DNA of 64,000 nucleotides from Kitasatospora phosalacinea. Lineage in GTDB: Bacteria; Actinomycetota; Actinomycetes; Streptomycetales; Streptomycetaceae. Of this stretch, positions 7,262 to 15,775 are shown in pieces. The position numbers and the translations under genes are program-made. Location of the stretch: the NCBI RefSeq assembly GCF_030268885.1, contig NZ_BSSA01000035.1:25247-89246 (forward strand), in the 5' to 3' direction. A model generated the notes under the pieces. That model searched no databases and was not told the DNA's origin. It saw nothing but the letters and a program-made list of their open reading frames with translations. Position 1 is the first letter of the stretch, and every line of letters begins with the position of its first letter.

Positions 7262-9019
7262 TCAAGGAGCGGGGGTCAGCGGCAGTGCGGCCAGCGCCGC
7301 GTGCACGGCGTCGGCGTCCAGCCGGTCGCCGCGGGCTGCGAGGTAGGCATCGGGGCGGATCAGGAGCCATCCCTGGCCTCGAATGCCGAGTCCGTCCGCG
7401 AGCGTTCCGTACGGGTCGGGCAGCGCGTCGCCGGCCGACCGGGGCGGTTCGACCCGTACGGCCGCCGGCCCCGTGAGCGGCCGGGGCGTGTGATCGGTGA
7501 TCTGCAGTGACGTTGCCAGCGCCTCGTAGGCGGAGGCCGTGCCGAGGTGCGCGGGCGTCGAGGGCGTGACGACTCGCACCGAGAGCCACCCCTGCTGGCG
7601 GTCGGCGAGGTCCCGCAGCCAGCGGGGGGTCTCCGTCTCGCCCGGACGCTCGGTGAAGGCGAGGAACGTCCAGCGCGGATCCCGGAGCTGGCGGGCGAAG
7701 GCGGACCACCCGGGGTCGCCTTCGGCGGTGTCGGCGCTCACGGCGGTGACGCGCTCCCCGGGCGCGGGGTGTGCGGACGGGCCGGCTTGCACCGGCTGTG
7801 TCAGAGGGCTGTCCGGGTAGCTGACGAGGAGGGCCGACATGCGGCCGATGACTTTGCCCTCGATCCGGCGTCGAATGGCCGGTACGCGGCGGATGACCGC
7901 GAAGGCCACCGGCATGGCCGCTGCGGCGACCGCGCTCTTGAGCGCGACCAGGCGGGTGGCGGTGCGGGTGGTCTCCAGCAGTTCGCCGCCGATCGGGACG
8001 CGCTCAGCCGAGTAGCTGTCGAGCAGGGCGTCGTGCGCGTGGCCGTGGATGACCATCGCGAGTTTCCACGACAGGTTGAAGGCCTCCTGGATGCCGGTGT
8101 TGAGGCCCTGTCCGGAGGCCGGGCTGTGCACGTGGGCGGCGTCCCCCGCGACGAAGCAGCGGCGGACCCGCATGGTCTGGATCATGCGCTGCTGAATGGT
8201 GAACACCGACACCCACGAGGGGGTCTTGACGGCGGCGCGGGTGCCCAGGCCCTTGGTCAGCTTGCGGGAGAACCGCTCGGCGACCTGCTCGGGGTGGCCC
8301 GCGTCCGACTGCACGGTGGTGTCCAGGAGCCGCCACTTGCCAGGGGTCGCGAAGGGGACCGCCATGACCGTCCCGCCCTCGACGTGGATCCAGTGGATGC
8401 TGTCCTGGGGGACGTTCATGTCGACGTCGGCGTCCGCGATCAGCCAGGTTTCGGTCGAGTCGCCGATCAGGGGCAGCTTCAGCAGTTTCCTGACGGTGCT
8501 GTGGCCGCCGTCGCAGCCGACGAGCCAGGGGACGCGCAGACGGGCGCTGGTGCCGTCCTGGAGCTGCAGCTCCGCGTCGACGCCGCCCTCGTGCTGTTCC
8601 AGCGCCTTCAGTCGCGTCCCCCAGTGCACGGTGACGCCTCGGTCGACCACGGCCTGGCGCAGCACGCGCTCGGTGCCCGCCTGCTCGAGCAGCAGGGTGA
8701 AGGGGAAGCGGGTCGGGGTCGAGCGGTACTCGGCGCCCAGGCGGACGAGTTGGGCACCGTTGCTGTGCATGCTGAACGCCTGCATCCGGCGGCCGTGCTC
8801 GAGCATCGCCCCGAGGACACCCATCTGATCGTAGATCTCCAGGGTGCGGGCGTGGGTGGCCACGGCGCGGCTGGTCGGCGCGGGGCCGCCGGCGGCGTCG
8901 ATCAGGTGGACGCGCACACCGCGGCGGGCCAGCTCGTGGGCGACGGTCAGGCCGACCGGGCCGGCGCCGACGACGAGGACTTGCGGATCACGCGGGTCGG
9001 GCTCGGGTCCGTCGGTCAT
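7262..9019 (-). CDS. FAD-dependent monooxygenase with thioredoxin-like C-terminal domain
   Basis: A 585-residue group A flavoprotein. It has VVGAGPVGLTVAHEL near the N-terminus, the GD motif GDAAHVHSPASGQGLN near residue 300, and a C-terminal region (about 430-585) of the thioredoxin-like type that completes the PgaE/TcmG-class architecture. These enzymes hydroxylate or dihydroxylate polycyclic aromatic polyketides using NAD(P)H. It lies between the ketoreductase gene and the aromatase/cyclase gene in the minus-strand operon. It is distinct from the 408-residue hydroxylase at 1095, so two oxygenation steps are likely. Regiochemistry is unknown. Confidence 0.9.
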   Translation of the reverse strand: MTDGPEPDPRDPQVLVVGAGPVGLTVAHELARRGVRVHLIDAAGGPAPTSRAVATHARTLEIYDQMGVLGAMLEHGRRMQAFSMHSNGAQLVRLGAEYRSTPTRFPFTLLLEQAGTERVLRQAVVDRGVTVHWGTRLKALEQHEGGVDAELQLQDGTSARLRVPWLVGCDGGHSTVRKLLKLPLIGDSTETWLIADADVDMNVPQDSIHWIHVEGGTVMAVPFATPGKWRLLDTTVQSDAGHPEQVAERFSRKLTKGLGTRAAVKTPSWVSVFTIQQRMIQTMRVRRCFVAGDAAHVHSPASGQGLNTGIQEAFNLSWKLAMVIHGHAHDALLDSYSAERVPIGGELLETTRTATRLVALKSAVAAAAMPVAFAVIRRVPAIRRRIEGKVIGRMSALLVSYPDSPLTQPVQAGPSAHPAPGERVTAVSADTAEGDPGWSAFARQLRDPRWTFLAFTERPGETETPRWLRDLADRQQGWLSVRVVTPSTPAHLGTASAYEALATSLQITDHTPRPLTGPAAVRVEPPRSAGDALPDPYGTLADGLGIRGQGWLLIRPDAYLAARGDRLDADAVHAALAALPLTPAP

Positions 9020-9134
9020 CTTCTCCCCTGGCAGTCCCCTGTGATGGGGGGAGCCCTGTCGCGGCCCCCGTCCCCGGCATCCTTGGCCGCAGGTCTCGAG
9101 CAGCTCTCGAAGCGTGTTAGACCGCGGCCGGTGG

Positions 9135-9896
9135 TCAGCGGCCGCCGGCCACGGTGAGCGCCTCCCCGCTGATGTGGCCGTTGGCGGCCGACCCGAGGAA
9201 CAGTGCCGCGGCGGCGATCTCGTCCGGGGCCGTCAGCCGGCCGGTCGGGGTGCGGGCGGTCTCGCCGTCGCGCACCGCCGCAGGGAGATCCCCGGCCACG
9301 CCCTCGGTGAGGGTCAGCCCGGGGCACACGACGTTGACGAGGATGCCGTCAGGGCCCAGGTCCCAGGCCAGGCTCCGGGCGAAGCCGTGCAGGGCGGCCT
9401 TGGCCGCGCCGTAGAACTCCTGGCCGGGTGCCCCGTCGTGGACGATGTGTGAGGAGAGCAGCACGATCCGGCCCCAGCCCGACCGGCGCATCAACGGGAC
9501 GGCCGCTTGGACCGTGCGGAGGGCACCGGCGAGGTTGGTGTCCAGGACCCGTTGCCACGCGGCCGGCTCGACGTCCTCGAAGTGCTGTCCGCGCGGTCGG
9601 CGTGCGCCGAGTTCGGCGGCGTTGGCGACCGCCACGTCGAGTGTTCCCCAGGTCTGTTCGACTTCGGCAACGGCTGCCCGCGCCGAGGCCGGGTCATCGA
9701 GTGCGTAGGGCACGGCGATGGCTCGCCCGTCGGCCGCTCCCAGCCGGTCCGCCAGTGCCAGGGCGGCTTCCTTGTGACGGTGGTAGGTGAGGGCGACGCG
9801 CGCACCCTCCCGCGAGAACGCCTCGGCGGTCGCGCGCCCGATGCCACGGCTCGCACCGGTGACGAGCACCACCCGGCCGCCCAGTCCCAAATCCAT
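9135..9896 (-). CDS. Short-chain dehydrogenase, likely polyketide ketoreductase
   Basis: A 253-residue classical SDR with TGASRGIG at residues 13-20, Ser148/149, Tyr162 and Lys166 (YGAAK, Y-x3-K), and an ANAAEL segment in place of the usual NNAG. This arrangement differs from the FabL-type SDR at 343-1092, so the cluster has two reductases of different chemistry. It is the first gene of the minus-strand operon and faces the methyltransferase gene across a 167-bp divergent promoter region. The role as a C-9-type or later ketoreductase is inferred. Confidence 0.85.
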   Translation of the reverse strand: MDLGLGGRVVLVTGASRGIGRATAEAFSREGARVALTYHRHKEAALALADRLGAADGRAIAVPYALDDPASARAAVAEVEQTWGTLDVAVANAAELGARRPRGQHFEDVEPAAWQRVLDTNLAGALRTVQAAVPLMRRSGWGRIVLLSSHIVHDGAPGQEFYGAAKAALHGFARSLAWDLGPDGILVNVVCPGLTLTEGVAGDLPAAVRDGETARTPTGRLTAPDEIAAAALFLGSAANGHISGEALTVAGGR

Positions 9897-10063
9897 GTCG
9901 GTTCTCCCGTCGACGCGGTCGCTGCGCTCGCACGCTGTCAGGAAGGGCTCGAGGAGGACTCAATCGACCCGGACCGCAGCGGACGTGGACAGGGTCTCGA
10001 GCCCGGATCGAGCCGGGGTCTGCACCGTCGTACTCGCCGTTCCCAATGAAGCGGGAGAAGGAC
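9897..10063. promoter_or_regulatory. Divergent promoter region between reductase and methyltransferase operons
   Basis: A 167-bp non-coding spacer between the starts of the minus-strand SDR gene and the plus-strand methyltransferase gene. It must hold the promoters for both operons unless one is read through. No clear palindromic operator or consensus -35/-10 pair stood out. Confidence 0.55.
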
Positions 10064-11092
10064 GTGACCGACATCAGCACCCCTGCAGTAACACGCGAAG
10101 ACCTGTTCGAGATGATGCTGTCGCCCCGGCGGACGGCCGTACTGCGGGCGGGTATCGAGTTGCGCGTCTTCGACGGGCTGGCCGGCGGTCCCCTGGAGGC
10201 CGAGGATCTCGCGGAAAGGCTCGGCATCCATCCCCGCGGGATGCGGGTGCTGCTGGCCGCCCTGGCGGCGATCGGTCTGCTCGACGTGGAGAGCGGACGG
10301 TACCGGCTGGCCCCGGGGGCCGGTGAGGTGCTGGTGACCTCCAACCCGGGCTACTTCGGCTCCGCGATGCGGCTGGCGTCCAGCGACTACGAGTGGCAGG
10401 CCCTCGGGCGCCTCGCGGACGCCGTGCGCCACGGGGGCACCGTTCTCGAGCAGCACGCCGAGACCCCCGAGTACCCGTACTGGGAGGACTTCGCGGCCCT
10501 GCCCACGGGCAACACCTCACGCGTGGCCGGCACCCTGGCCGATCTCCTGCGGGAGTGGGCGGCCGAACGGCCGTCGCTGAATGTCCTGGACACGGCCTGC
10601 GGCCACGGCTACTACGGCTACACCTTGGCGGCGCGGTACCCGCAGGCCCGGGTGTGGGACGTGGACTGGCCCAACGTCCTGGACATCTCGGTGAGGCACG
10701 CCGAGCGCATGGGCGTGCGTGACCGGGTCGAGCTGATCCCCGGCGACATGTTCTCCGCGGAACTCGGGGGCCCCTACGACCTCACCATGATCACCAACGT
10801 GCTGCACCACTTCTCCGAAGAGCGTGCCACCGAGATGTTGACCAAGCTCGCCAGGGTGACCAAGGCTGACGGGAAGGTCGCCGTCGTGGCCATCACCACC
10901 GACGACCAGCCCCCGGCGCAGGACCCGATCCCGCACCTGTTCTCGGTGCTGATGCTGGCGTGGACGCACGAGGGCGAGTCGCACAGCATGGAGGCCTACC
11001 GCCGGATGTTTGCCGCGGCCGGTCTGACCGCCCCGCAGGTCCACTCGCTGCCCGGGGTTCCGCTGCGGATCCTGCTCGCCGACCGCGCCTGA
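10064..11092 (+). CDS. SAM-dependent methyltransferase
   Basis: 342 residues. An N-terminal helical dimerisation/winged-helix part (DLFEMMLSPRRTAVLRAGIELRVFDGL...) is followed by a class I SAM domain with VLDTACGHGYYG near residues 174-185 and MITNVLHHFSEE further on. GTG 10064 is preferred over ATG 10046 because GGGAG sits six bases before the GTG and nothing precedes the ATG. It probably methylates an O or C position of the aglycone or sugar. It heads the four-gene plus-strand operon that ends with the dTDP-sugar genes. Confidence 0.82.
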   Translation: MTDISTPAVTREDLFEMMLSPRRTAVLRAGIELRVFDGLAGGPLEAEDLAERLGIHPRGMRVLLAALAAIGLLDVESGRYRLAPGAGEVLVTSNPGYFGSAMRLASSDYEWQALGRLADAVRHGGTVLEQHAETPEYPYWEDFAALPTGNTSRVAGTLADLLREWAAERPSLNVLDTACGHGYYGYTLAARYPQARVWDVDWPNVLDISVRHAERMGVRDRVELIPGDMFSAELGGPYDLTMITNVLHHFSEERATEMLTKLARVTKADGKVAVVAITTDDQPPAQDPIPHLFSVLMLAWTHEGESHSMEAYRRMFAAAGLTAPQVHSLPGVPLRILLADRA

Positions 11093-11145
11093 GTCCGGGC
11101 GCCACCGCACACCCACCAGTCCGCAGATTTTCAGAAAGGCATCCC

Positions 11146-12183
11146 ATGACGCAGTCCCTGCACGCCGACGCGGTAGCGGCCGCCCGCACACTCGCGCAGC
11201 TCAACACCGCATACACCCAGGCGAAGGTGCTGCACAGTGCCGTGGAGCTCGGGCTGTTCGAGGCGCTGGCCTCGGGGCCGGCGACCGCGGACGCGTTGTG
11301 CCAGCGCCTGGGCCTGCACCCGCGTCTGGCCCCGGACTTCCTCGGCGCCCTCGTCGGCCTGGACCTGCTGGAGTACCGCGACGGCCAGTACCACAACGCC
11401 CGTCCGGCGCAGGTCCTCCTGGTGCCCGGCGGACCGCTGTCGCTCAACGGGTCCATCCGCCAGCACGGCAAGGTGCACTACGGCCTGTGGGCCGACCTGA
11501 CCGATGCGCTGCGCGACGGCCGGGCGAAGTCCGGTCCGCAGACGCCGGCCGGCGCGGTCACCACGGAGCAGACCGACCTGGACGCGGCCCGCCGCTTCAT
11601 GGCGCACATGGACTCCTTCAACTCGATCGTCGCCCCCGAGCTGGCGCAGAAGGTCGACTGGAGCAAGTACCGCACCTTCGTCGACGTCGGCGGGGCGCGC
11701 GGCAACCTGTCGGGTCTTCTGGTCAAGGCCCATCCGCACCTGAGTGGGACCGTGTTCGACGTGCCGGGGCTGCGCCCCCTGTTCGACGAGCACATGGAGA
11801 CCCTCGGCACCACCGGCAAGGTCGGCTTCCAGGGCGGCGACTTCTTCTCCGACCCGCTCCCCGAGGCCGACGTCGTGATCTTCGGACACGTGCTGCACGA
11901 CTGGCCGGAGGAGGCCCGCAAGAAGCTGATCGAGCGCGCCTTCCCCGCGGTCCGGCCCGGTGGCGCCCTCCTCGTCTACGACGCCATGATCGAGGACGGC
12001 GGCTTCGACGCGCACGCGCACCTGCAGAGCCTGATCTGCAGTCTGATGCGCGACGGCGGCTCGGAGTACACCGAGGGTGCCGCCCGCGAGTGGGCCGAGA
12101 AGGCGGGCTTCCGCGCGCAGGACGTGTTGCGGCTGAACACCGTGACCAATGACCGCCTGCTCATCGCGGTCAAGGACGCCTGA
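11146..12183 (+). CDS. O-methyltransferase (PF00891-like)
   Basis: 345 residues. The N-terminal dimerisation helix region (QLNTAYTQAKVLHSAVELGLFEALA) is typical of small-molecule O-methyltransferases. The SAM motif DVGGARG is at 180-186, and the acidic catalytic region GHVLHDWPEE at 247-256 includes the His used as base in many aromatic O-methyltransferases. ATG 11146 follows AGAAAGG. It lies 53 bases after the preceding methyltransferase gene. The likely substrate is a phenolic OH of the polyketide, inferred from family and context. Confidence 0.87.
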   Translation: MTQSLHADAVAAARTLAQLNTAYTQAKVLHSAVELGLFEALASGPATADALCQRLGLHPRLAPDFLGALVGLDLLEYRDGQYHNARPAQVLLVPGGPLSLNGSIRQHGKVHYGLWADLTDALRDGRAKSGPQTPAGAVTTEQTDLDAARRFMAHMDSFNSIVAPELAQKVDWSKYRTFVDVGGARGNLSGLLVKAHPHLSGTVFDVPGLRPLFDEHMETLGTTGKVGFQGGDFFSDPLPEADVVIFGHVLHDWPEEARKKLIERAFPAVRPGGALLVYDAMIEDGGFDAHAHLQSLICSLMRDGGSEYTEGAAREWAEKAGFRAQDVLRLNTVTNDRLLIAVKDA

Positions 12184-12250
12184 CAGCGGCCCGGACGCCG
12201 TCCGCCCTCGGGCACACCCAATCCTTGACGCGGTAGAAGAGAGACACAGC

Positions 12251-13324
12251 ATGAAGGCTCTCGTCCTGTCCGGGGGCAGCGGCACACGACTGCGCCCGTT
12301 GAGCTACTCCATACCCAAGCAACTCGTGCCCGTCGGCAACGCACCCGTGCTGTTCCACTGCCTGGCCAACATCCGCGACGCGGGCATCACCGAGGTCGGC
12401 ATCATCATCGGCGACAACGGCGAGGAGATCCGCCGGGCCGTGGGCGACGGATCCGACCTCGGTCTGCAGGTCACCTTCATCCGACAGGAGGCCCCCCTGG
12501 GCCTGGCACACTGCGTGCAGATCGCCGAACCGTTCCTGGACGGCGAGTCCTTCATCATGTACTTGGGCGACAACGTGCTCGTCGGCGGCGTGGCCCCGCA
12601 CGCCGAACGCTTCCGGACGAACCGGCCCGACGCCCAGGTGCTGGTGTGCAAGGTCGCCGATCCGCGCCACTACGGCGTCGCCGTGCTGGGGCCGGACGGC
12701 GCCGTCGAGCAGCTGATCGAGAAACCGTCCGAGCCGGTCGCCGACACCGCTCTGATCGGGGTGTACTTCTTCACCAAGGAGGTGCACACCGCGGTGGCCA
12801 GCATCCAGCCCAGCGCACGCGGGGAGCTGGAGATCACCGACGCCATCGAGTGGCTGCGGAAGAACGGCAGGAACGTACGGGCGGAGGTCTTCGAGGGCTA
12901 CTGGAAGGACACCGGGCGCATCGAGGACGTCCTTGCCTGCAACCGCGTCCTGCTGGAGGCGCTCACCCCGTCCGTGGCCGGCAAGGTCGACGACGAGAGC
13001 GAGCTGGTGGGCCCGGGTCCGTTCGTCATCGAGGCCGGCGCGGTGATCGAGCGCTCCACCCTCATCGGCCCGGTGACGGTGGCCGCCGGTGCCGTCGTGC
13101 GCGACAGCACGATCGGCCCGTCGGTCTCGATCGGCCGGGACGCGGTGGTGGAACAGGCCGGCGTCGAGGACTCGATCGTGATGGACGGGTCCACCATCCG
13201 CGGTGTGCGGGGTGTCCACGGCTCCCTCATCGGCCGCAACGCCGAGGTCAGCCACGCGGCCGAAGCCCCTGCCCGCCACCGCTTCGTCCTTGGCGACGAC
13301 TCCCGGATCGAGGCCGCCGCGTGA
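12251..13324 (+). CDS. Glucose-1-phosphate thymidylyltransferase, long form
   Basis: 357 residues. The N-terminal nucleotidyltransferase has LSGGSGTRLRPLS at residues 6-18, the uridylyl/thymidylyl-transferase signature, and YLGDN near residue 100. The C-terminal 100 residues are left-handed beta-helix hexapeptides (VIEAGAVIERSTLIG and following), as in StrD-type long RmlA proteins. It makes dTDP-glucose, the first step of 6-deoxyhexose synthesis. Its stop overlaps the GTG of the 4,6-dehydratase gene (GTGA), so the pair is coupled. No glycosyltransferase or later sugar genes are in the window; they should lie to the left of position 1. Confidence 0.93.
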   Translation: MKALVLSGGSGTRLRPLSYSIPKQLVPVGNAPVLFHCLANIRDAGITEVGIIIGDNGEEIRRAVGDGSDLGLQVTFIRQEAPLGLAHCVQIAEPFLDGESFIMYLGDNVLVGGVAPHAERFRTNRPDAQVLVCKVADPRHYGVAVLGPDGAVEQLIEKPSEPVADTALIGVYFFTKEVHTAVASIQPSARGELEITDAIEWLRKNGRNVRAEVFEGYWKDTGRIEDVLACNRVLLEALTPSVAGKVDDESELVGPGPFVIEAGAVIERSTLIGPVTVAAGAVVRDSTIGPSVSIGRDAVVEQAGVEDSIVMDGSTIRGVRGVHGSLIGRNAEVSHAAEAPARHRFVLGDDSRIEAAA

Positions 13325-14313
13325 GGATCCTCGTCACCGGCGGCGCCGGCTTCATCGGCTCGCACTACGTCCGCAGTCTCCTGGCGGGCCAGTACCTCGC
13401 GTACCGCGGAGCCCAGGTCACGGTCGTGGACAAACTCACCTACGCGGGCACGACCACGAGCCTGCCCATGGCCGACCCCCGCCTGCAGTTCGTCCACGCG
13501 GACATCTGCGACGCCGAGCCGCTCCTCGAACTGCTGCCGGGCCACGACGCCGTCGTGCACTTCGCGGCCGAGTCGCACGTGGACCGGTCGATCGGCGGAG
13601 CCGCGGAGTTCGTGCGCACCAACGTCCAGGGCACCCACAACCTGCTGGAGTGCAGTCGTCTGACCGGCGTCCCGCGCGTGGTGGTGGTGTCGACCGACGA
13701 GGTCTACGGGAGCATCGCCACCGGCTCGTGGACGGAGGAGAGCCGGCTGGAGCCCAACTCCCCCTACTCGGCGTCCAAAGCCGCAGCCGATCTCATCGCC
13801 CGCTCTTACTGGCGCACCCACGCGATGGACATCTCCATCACGCGGTGTTCCAACAACTACGGCCCCTACCAGTTCCCCGAGAAGGTCATCCCGCTGTTCA
13901 TCTCCAACCTCATGGACGGCAAGCCGGTGCCGCTCTACGGTGACGGCTCCAACGTCCGCGAGTGGCTGCACGTCGACGACCACTGCCGGGCGATCCAAGC
14001 GGTCCTCGAAGGTGGACGGGCCGGAGAGGTCTACAACGTCGGCGGCGGCCGGTCGCTGACGAACAAGGAGCTCACCGAACTCCTGATCACCCTGTGCGGA
14101 GCGGACTGGAGCGCCGTCCGTCACGTCGAGGACCGCAAGGGCCACGACCAGCGCTACGCGGTGGACGATTCGAAGATCCGTGAACAGCTCGGCTTCCGCA
14201 ACCAGGTGGCCTTCGAGCAGGGCCTGGCCGACGTGGTGCGCTGGTACCAGGACAACCGCTCGTGGTGGGAACCGCTGCGCCGCCGTGAGGAAGCCGCCCT
14301 GCCCCGGACCTGA
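13321..14313 (+). CDS. rmlB: dTDP-glucose 4,6-dehydratase
   Basis: A 330-residue extended SDR with GGAGFIGSH at residues 7-15, the dehydratase-specific Asp126-Glu127 pair in STDEVYGS, and Tyr149/Lys153 in YSASKAAAD. It converts dTDP-glucose to dTDP-4-keto-6-deoxyglucose. The GTG start overlaps the thymidylyltransferase stop by four bases. The stop codon lies in the left arm of the terminator hairpin 14311-14353. It is the last gene of the biosynthetic cluster on this side. Confidence 0.95.
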   Translation: MRILVTGGAGFIGSHYVRSLLAGQYLAYRGAQVTVVDKLTYAGTTTSLPMADPRLQFVHADICDAEPLLELLPGHDAVVHFAAESHVDRSIGGAAEFVRTNVQGTHNLLECSRLTGVPRVVVVSTDEVYGSIATGSWTEESRLEPNSPYSASKAAADLIARSYWRTHAMDISITRCSNNYGPYQFPEKVIPLFISNLMDGKPVPLYGDGSNVREWLHVDDHCRAIQAVLEGGRAGEVYNVGGGRSLTNKELTELLITLCGADWSAVRHVEDRKGHDQRYAVDDSKIREQLGFRNQVAFEQGLADVVRWYQDNRSWWEPLRRREEAALPRT

Positions 14314-14353
14314 GGGGCCGCGGCGCAGTCGGTCACTGCGCCGCGGCCCCTCA
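14311..14353. terminator. Bidirectional hairpin containing both convergent stop codons
   Basis: A perfect 19-bp inverted repeat (14311-14329 and 14335-14353) around a five-base loop. The TGA of the dehydratase gene is the first three bases of the left arm, and the TGA of the minus-strand gene at 14351-15775 is the last three of the right arm. It should stop transcription from both sides. Confidence 0.88.
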
Positions 14354-15775
14354 GCTGATCCCTCCCAGGGACGCCAGCGCGTTGGCCGCCGCCTGCGTGC
14401 AGTCCTGGCACGTGCCGTCGCTCTGGAGGGGGCCGCTGACGCGGGCTCCGCAATCCAGGCAGTACGCCTCGGCCGGCACGGCGTCAGCGCCCTCCCGCCG
14501 TCCCGTCCGACGTCTCCGGCTGCGGTGCGCCTCATCGTGGTGCTCTACGCACCGGGGACAGCGCCTGCCGCTGTCGATGACGAACCCGTCCTCGCAGCGC
14601 GGATCCGGACATTCCCGTCCGCAACCGTCGACCTGACATCGGTAGGGGCCCAGGATCCGTACGGCGGCACCCACCGGATGCGCCAGGCCGGCCCCGCCAG
14701 TAGCGGTGTCGGCCACCGCCGCGAGTCCCCAGGTGTACCAGCGCCGGTCCGCTCGTGCGATGAGCTGTTCGGCCGTCCTGGTCTGGCACTCCTGCAGGAT
14801 GACGTCGCGGAGCACTGGCGGTCTCCATTTCGGAAGCATTCTGCGCAGCTCGGTCGGTAGCCCCAGTTCGACCGTGCGCACGAGCATGAGCGCGGCGCGG
14901 TCGGTCGGCGCCCCAGCCGCACCGCACGCGCTCGGAATACCGGCGTGCCGGGACGGCCGTGAAGTGCGCACGCTCCCACTACCTGTAGGAGGCCTACGGC
15001 CGGCAGCGGCGCTACGCGCCGAAGGTGCTGCGCTCGGCTCTTGTTCTATTTCTACTTGGTCTACTTCCACCCCCTCGGCCGGGGGTACAGGACCCCCGGC
15101 CGAGGGGGTGCGTACCCCCGGCCGAGGGGGCACGGATCGGTCCGAGGGGCGGCGGGTTCCCCCTGCTCGCCCCGTACCCCCTCCCGAGGGGGTACGGGGG
15201 CGGGACCCCAGGAAGGGAACCGGTGGCACCACCGCGTCGCCGTTCTGCTTGGCGCGGACACGTGCCTCGGACGTCTCTGCGCACCGGTCCTTGATGGTCT
15301 GACGGGTATCGGCCAGCCAGGCGTCGAACTCGGCTTCGCGGGCCTGTCGCTCGTTCTTGTTCTCCTCCTCGGCAGGCCGGTACCGGGCGTACCAATCCCC
15401 CATGGACTGCGGACCCGAATAGCCCGCAGGCGGCGTCTGATGCACGATGTAGCGGTTGCGGCGCTTCAGGCCCGCGGTCGTGCGGATAACCTCGACAGCC
15501 CCGATGACCTCGAGCTGGAGCATGTACTTGGACACGTTCTCCGGCTTCTTGAGCCCGATGATCCGAGCGAGGGTGAGGAGACTCGGCCATACCTCGTTGT
15601 CCTCGCGCGAGGCGTTGAGGTGTGCCGAGAGCGCCCAGTAGAGAGTCCTCGCCTCACAGTCCACGCCGGACAGCAGTACCCAGTCACTGACCTGCGTGAA
15701 CGGGGTGCGCCGACCCGGAGACAGGTTCAGCGGCTGGTCCGAGAGGTGGTGGTGCTGACCGGTTTGCTCGCTCAT
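14351..15775 (-). CDS. Winged-helix, replication-type DNA-binding protein with C-terminal zinc ribbons
   Basis: 474 residues. ATG 15775 has GGAG eight bases upstream; the frame stays open beyond it but codon use there is poor. Residues about 20-110 (WVLLSGVDCEARTLYWALSA, EVWPSLLTLARIIGLKKPEN, YMLQLEVIGAVEVIRT) form a plasmid-replication-like winged helix. A low-complexity Pro/Gly/Arg linker follows. It is encoded by GC palindromes at 15070-15192. A domain around RTVELGLPTELRRMLPKW follows. Cysteine pairs near the C-terminus (CQVDGCGRECPDPRC, CPRC, YCLDCG, CQDC) suggest zinc binding. Such proteins are common on Streptomyces plasmids and arms. A replication or partition role is inferred only. 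Confidence 0.75.
   Translation of the reverse strand: MSEQTGQHHHLSDQPLNLSPGRRTPFTQVSDWVLLSGVDCEARTLYWALSAHLNASREDNEVWPSLLTLARIIGLKKPENVSKYMLQLEVIGAVEVIRTTAGLKRRNRYIVHQTPPAGYSGPQSMGDWYARYRPAEEENKNERQAREAEFDAWLADTRQTIKDRCAETSEARVRAKQNGDAVVPPVPFLGSRPRTPSGGGTGRAGGTRRPSDRSVPPRPGVRTPSAGGPVPPAEGVEVDQVEIEQEPSAAPSARSAAAGRRPPTGSGSVRTSRPSRHAGIPSACGAAGAPTDRAALMLVRTVELGLPTELRRMLPKWRPPVLRDVILQECQTRTAEQLIARADRRWYTWGLAAVADTATGGAGLAHPVGAAVRILGPYRCQVDGCGRECPDPRCEDGFVIDSGRRCPRCVEHHDEAHRSRRRRTGRREGADAVPAEAYCLDCGARVSGPLQSDGTCQDCTQAAANALASLGGIS
15070..15192. repeat. Four GC palindromic 16-mers inside the winged-helix gene
   Basis: Units at 15070-15085 (CCCCCTCGGCCGGGGG), 15093-15108 and 15115-15130 (both its exact reverse complement) and a diverged unit at 15177-15192 (CCCCCTCCCGAGGGGG). 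The phase differs between units, so they encode a Pro/Gly-rich linker. They could be mobile small palindromes, protein-binding sites or a local duplication. Confidence 0.8.
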
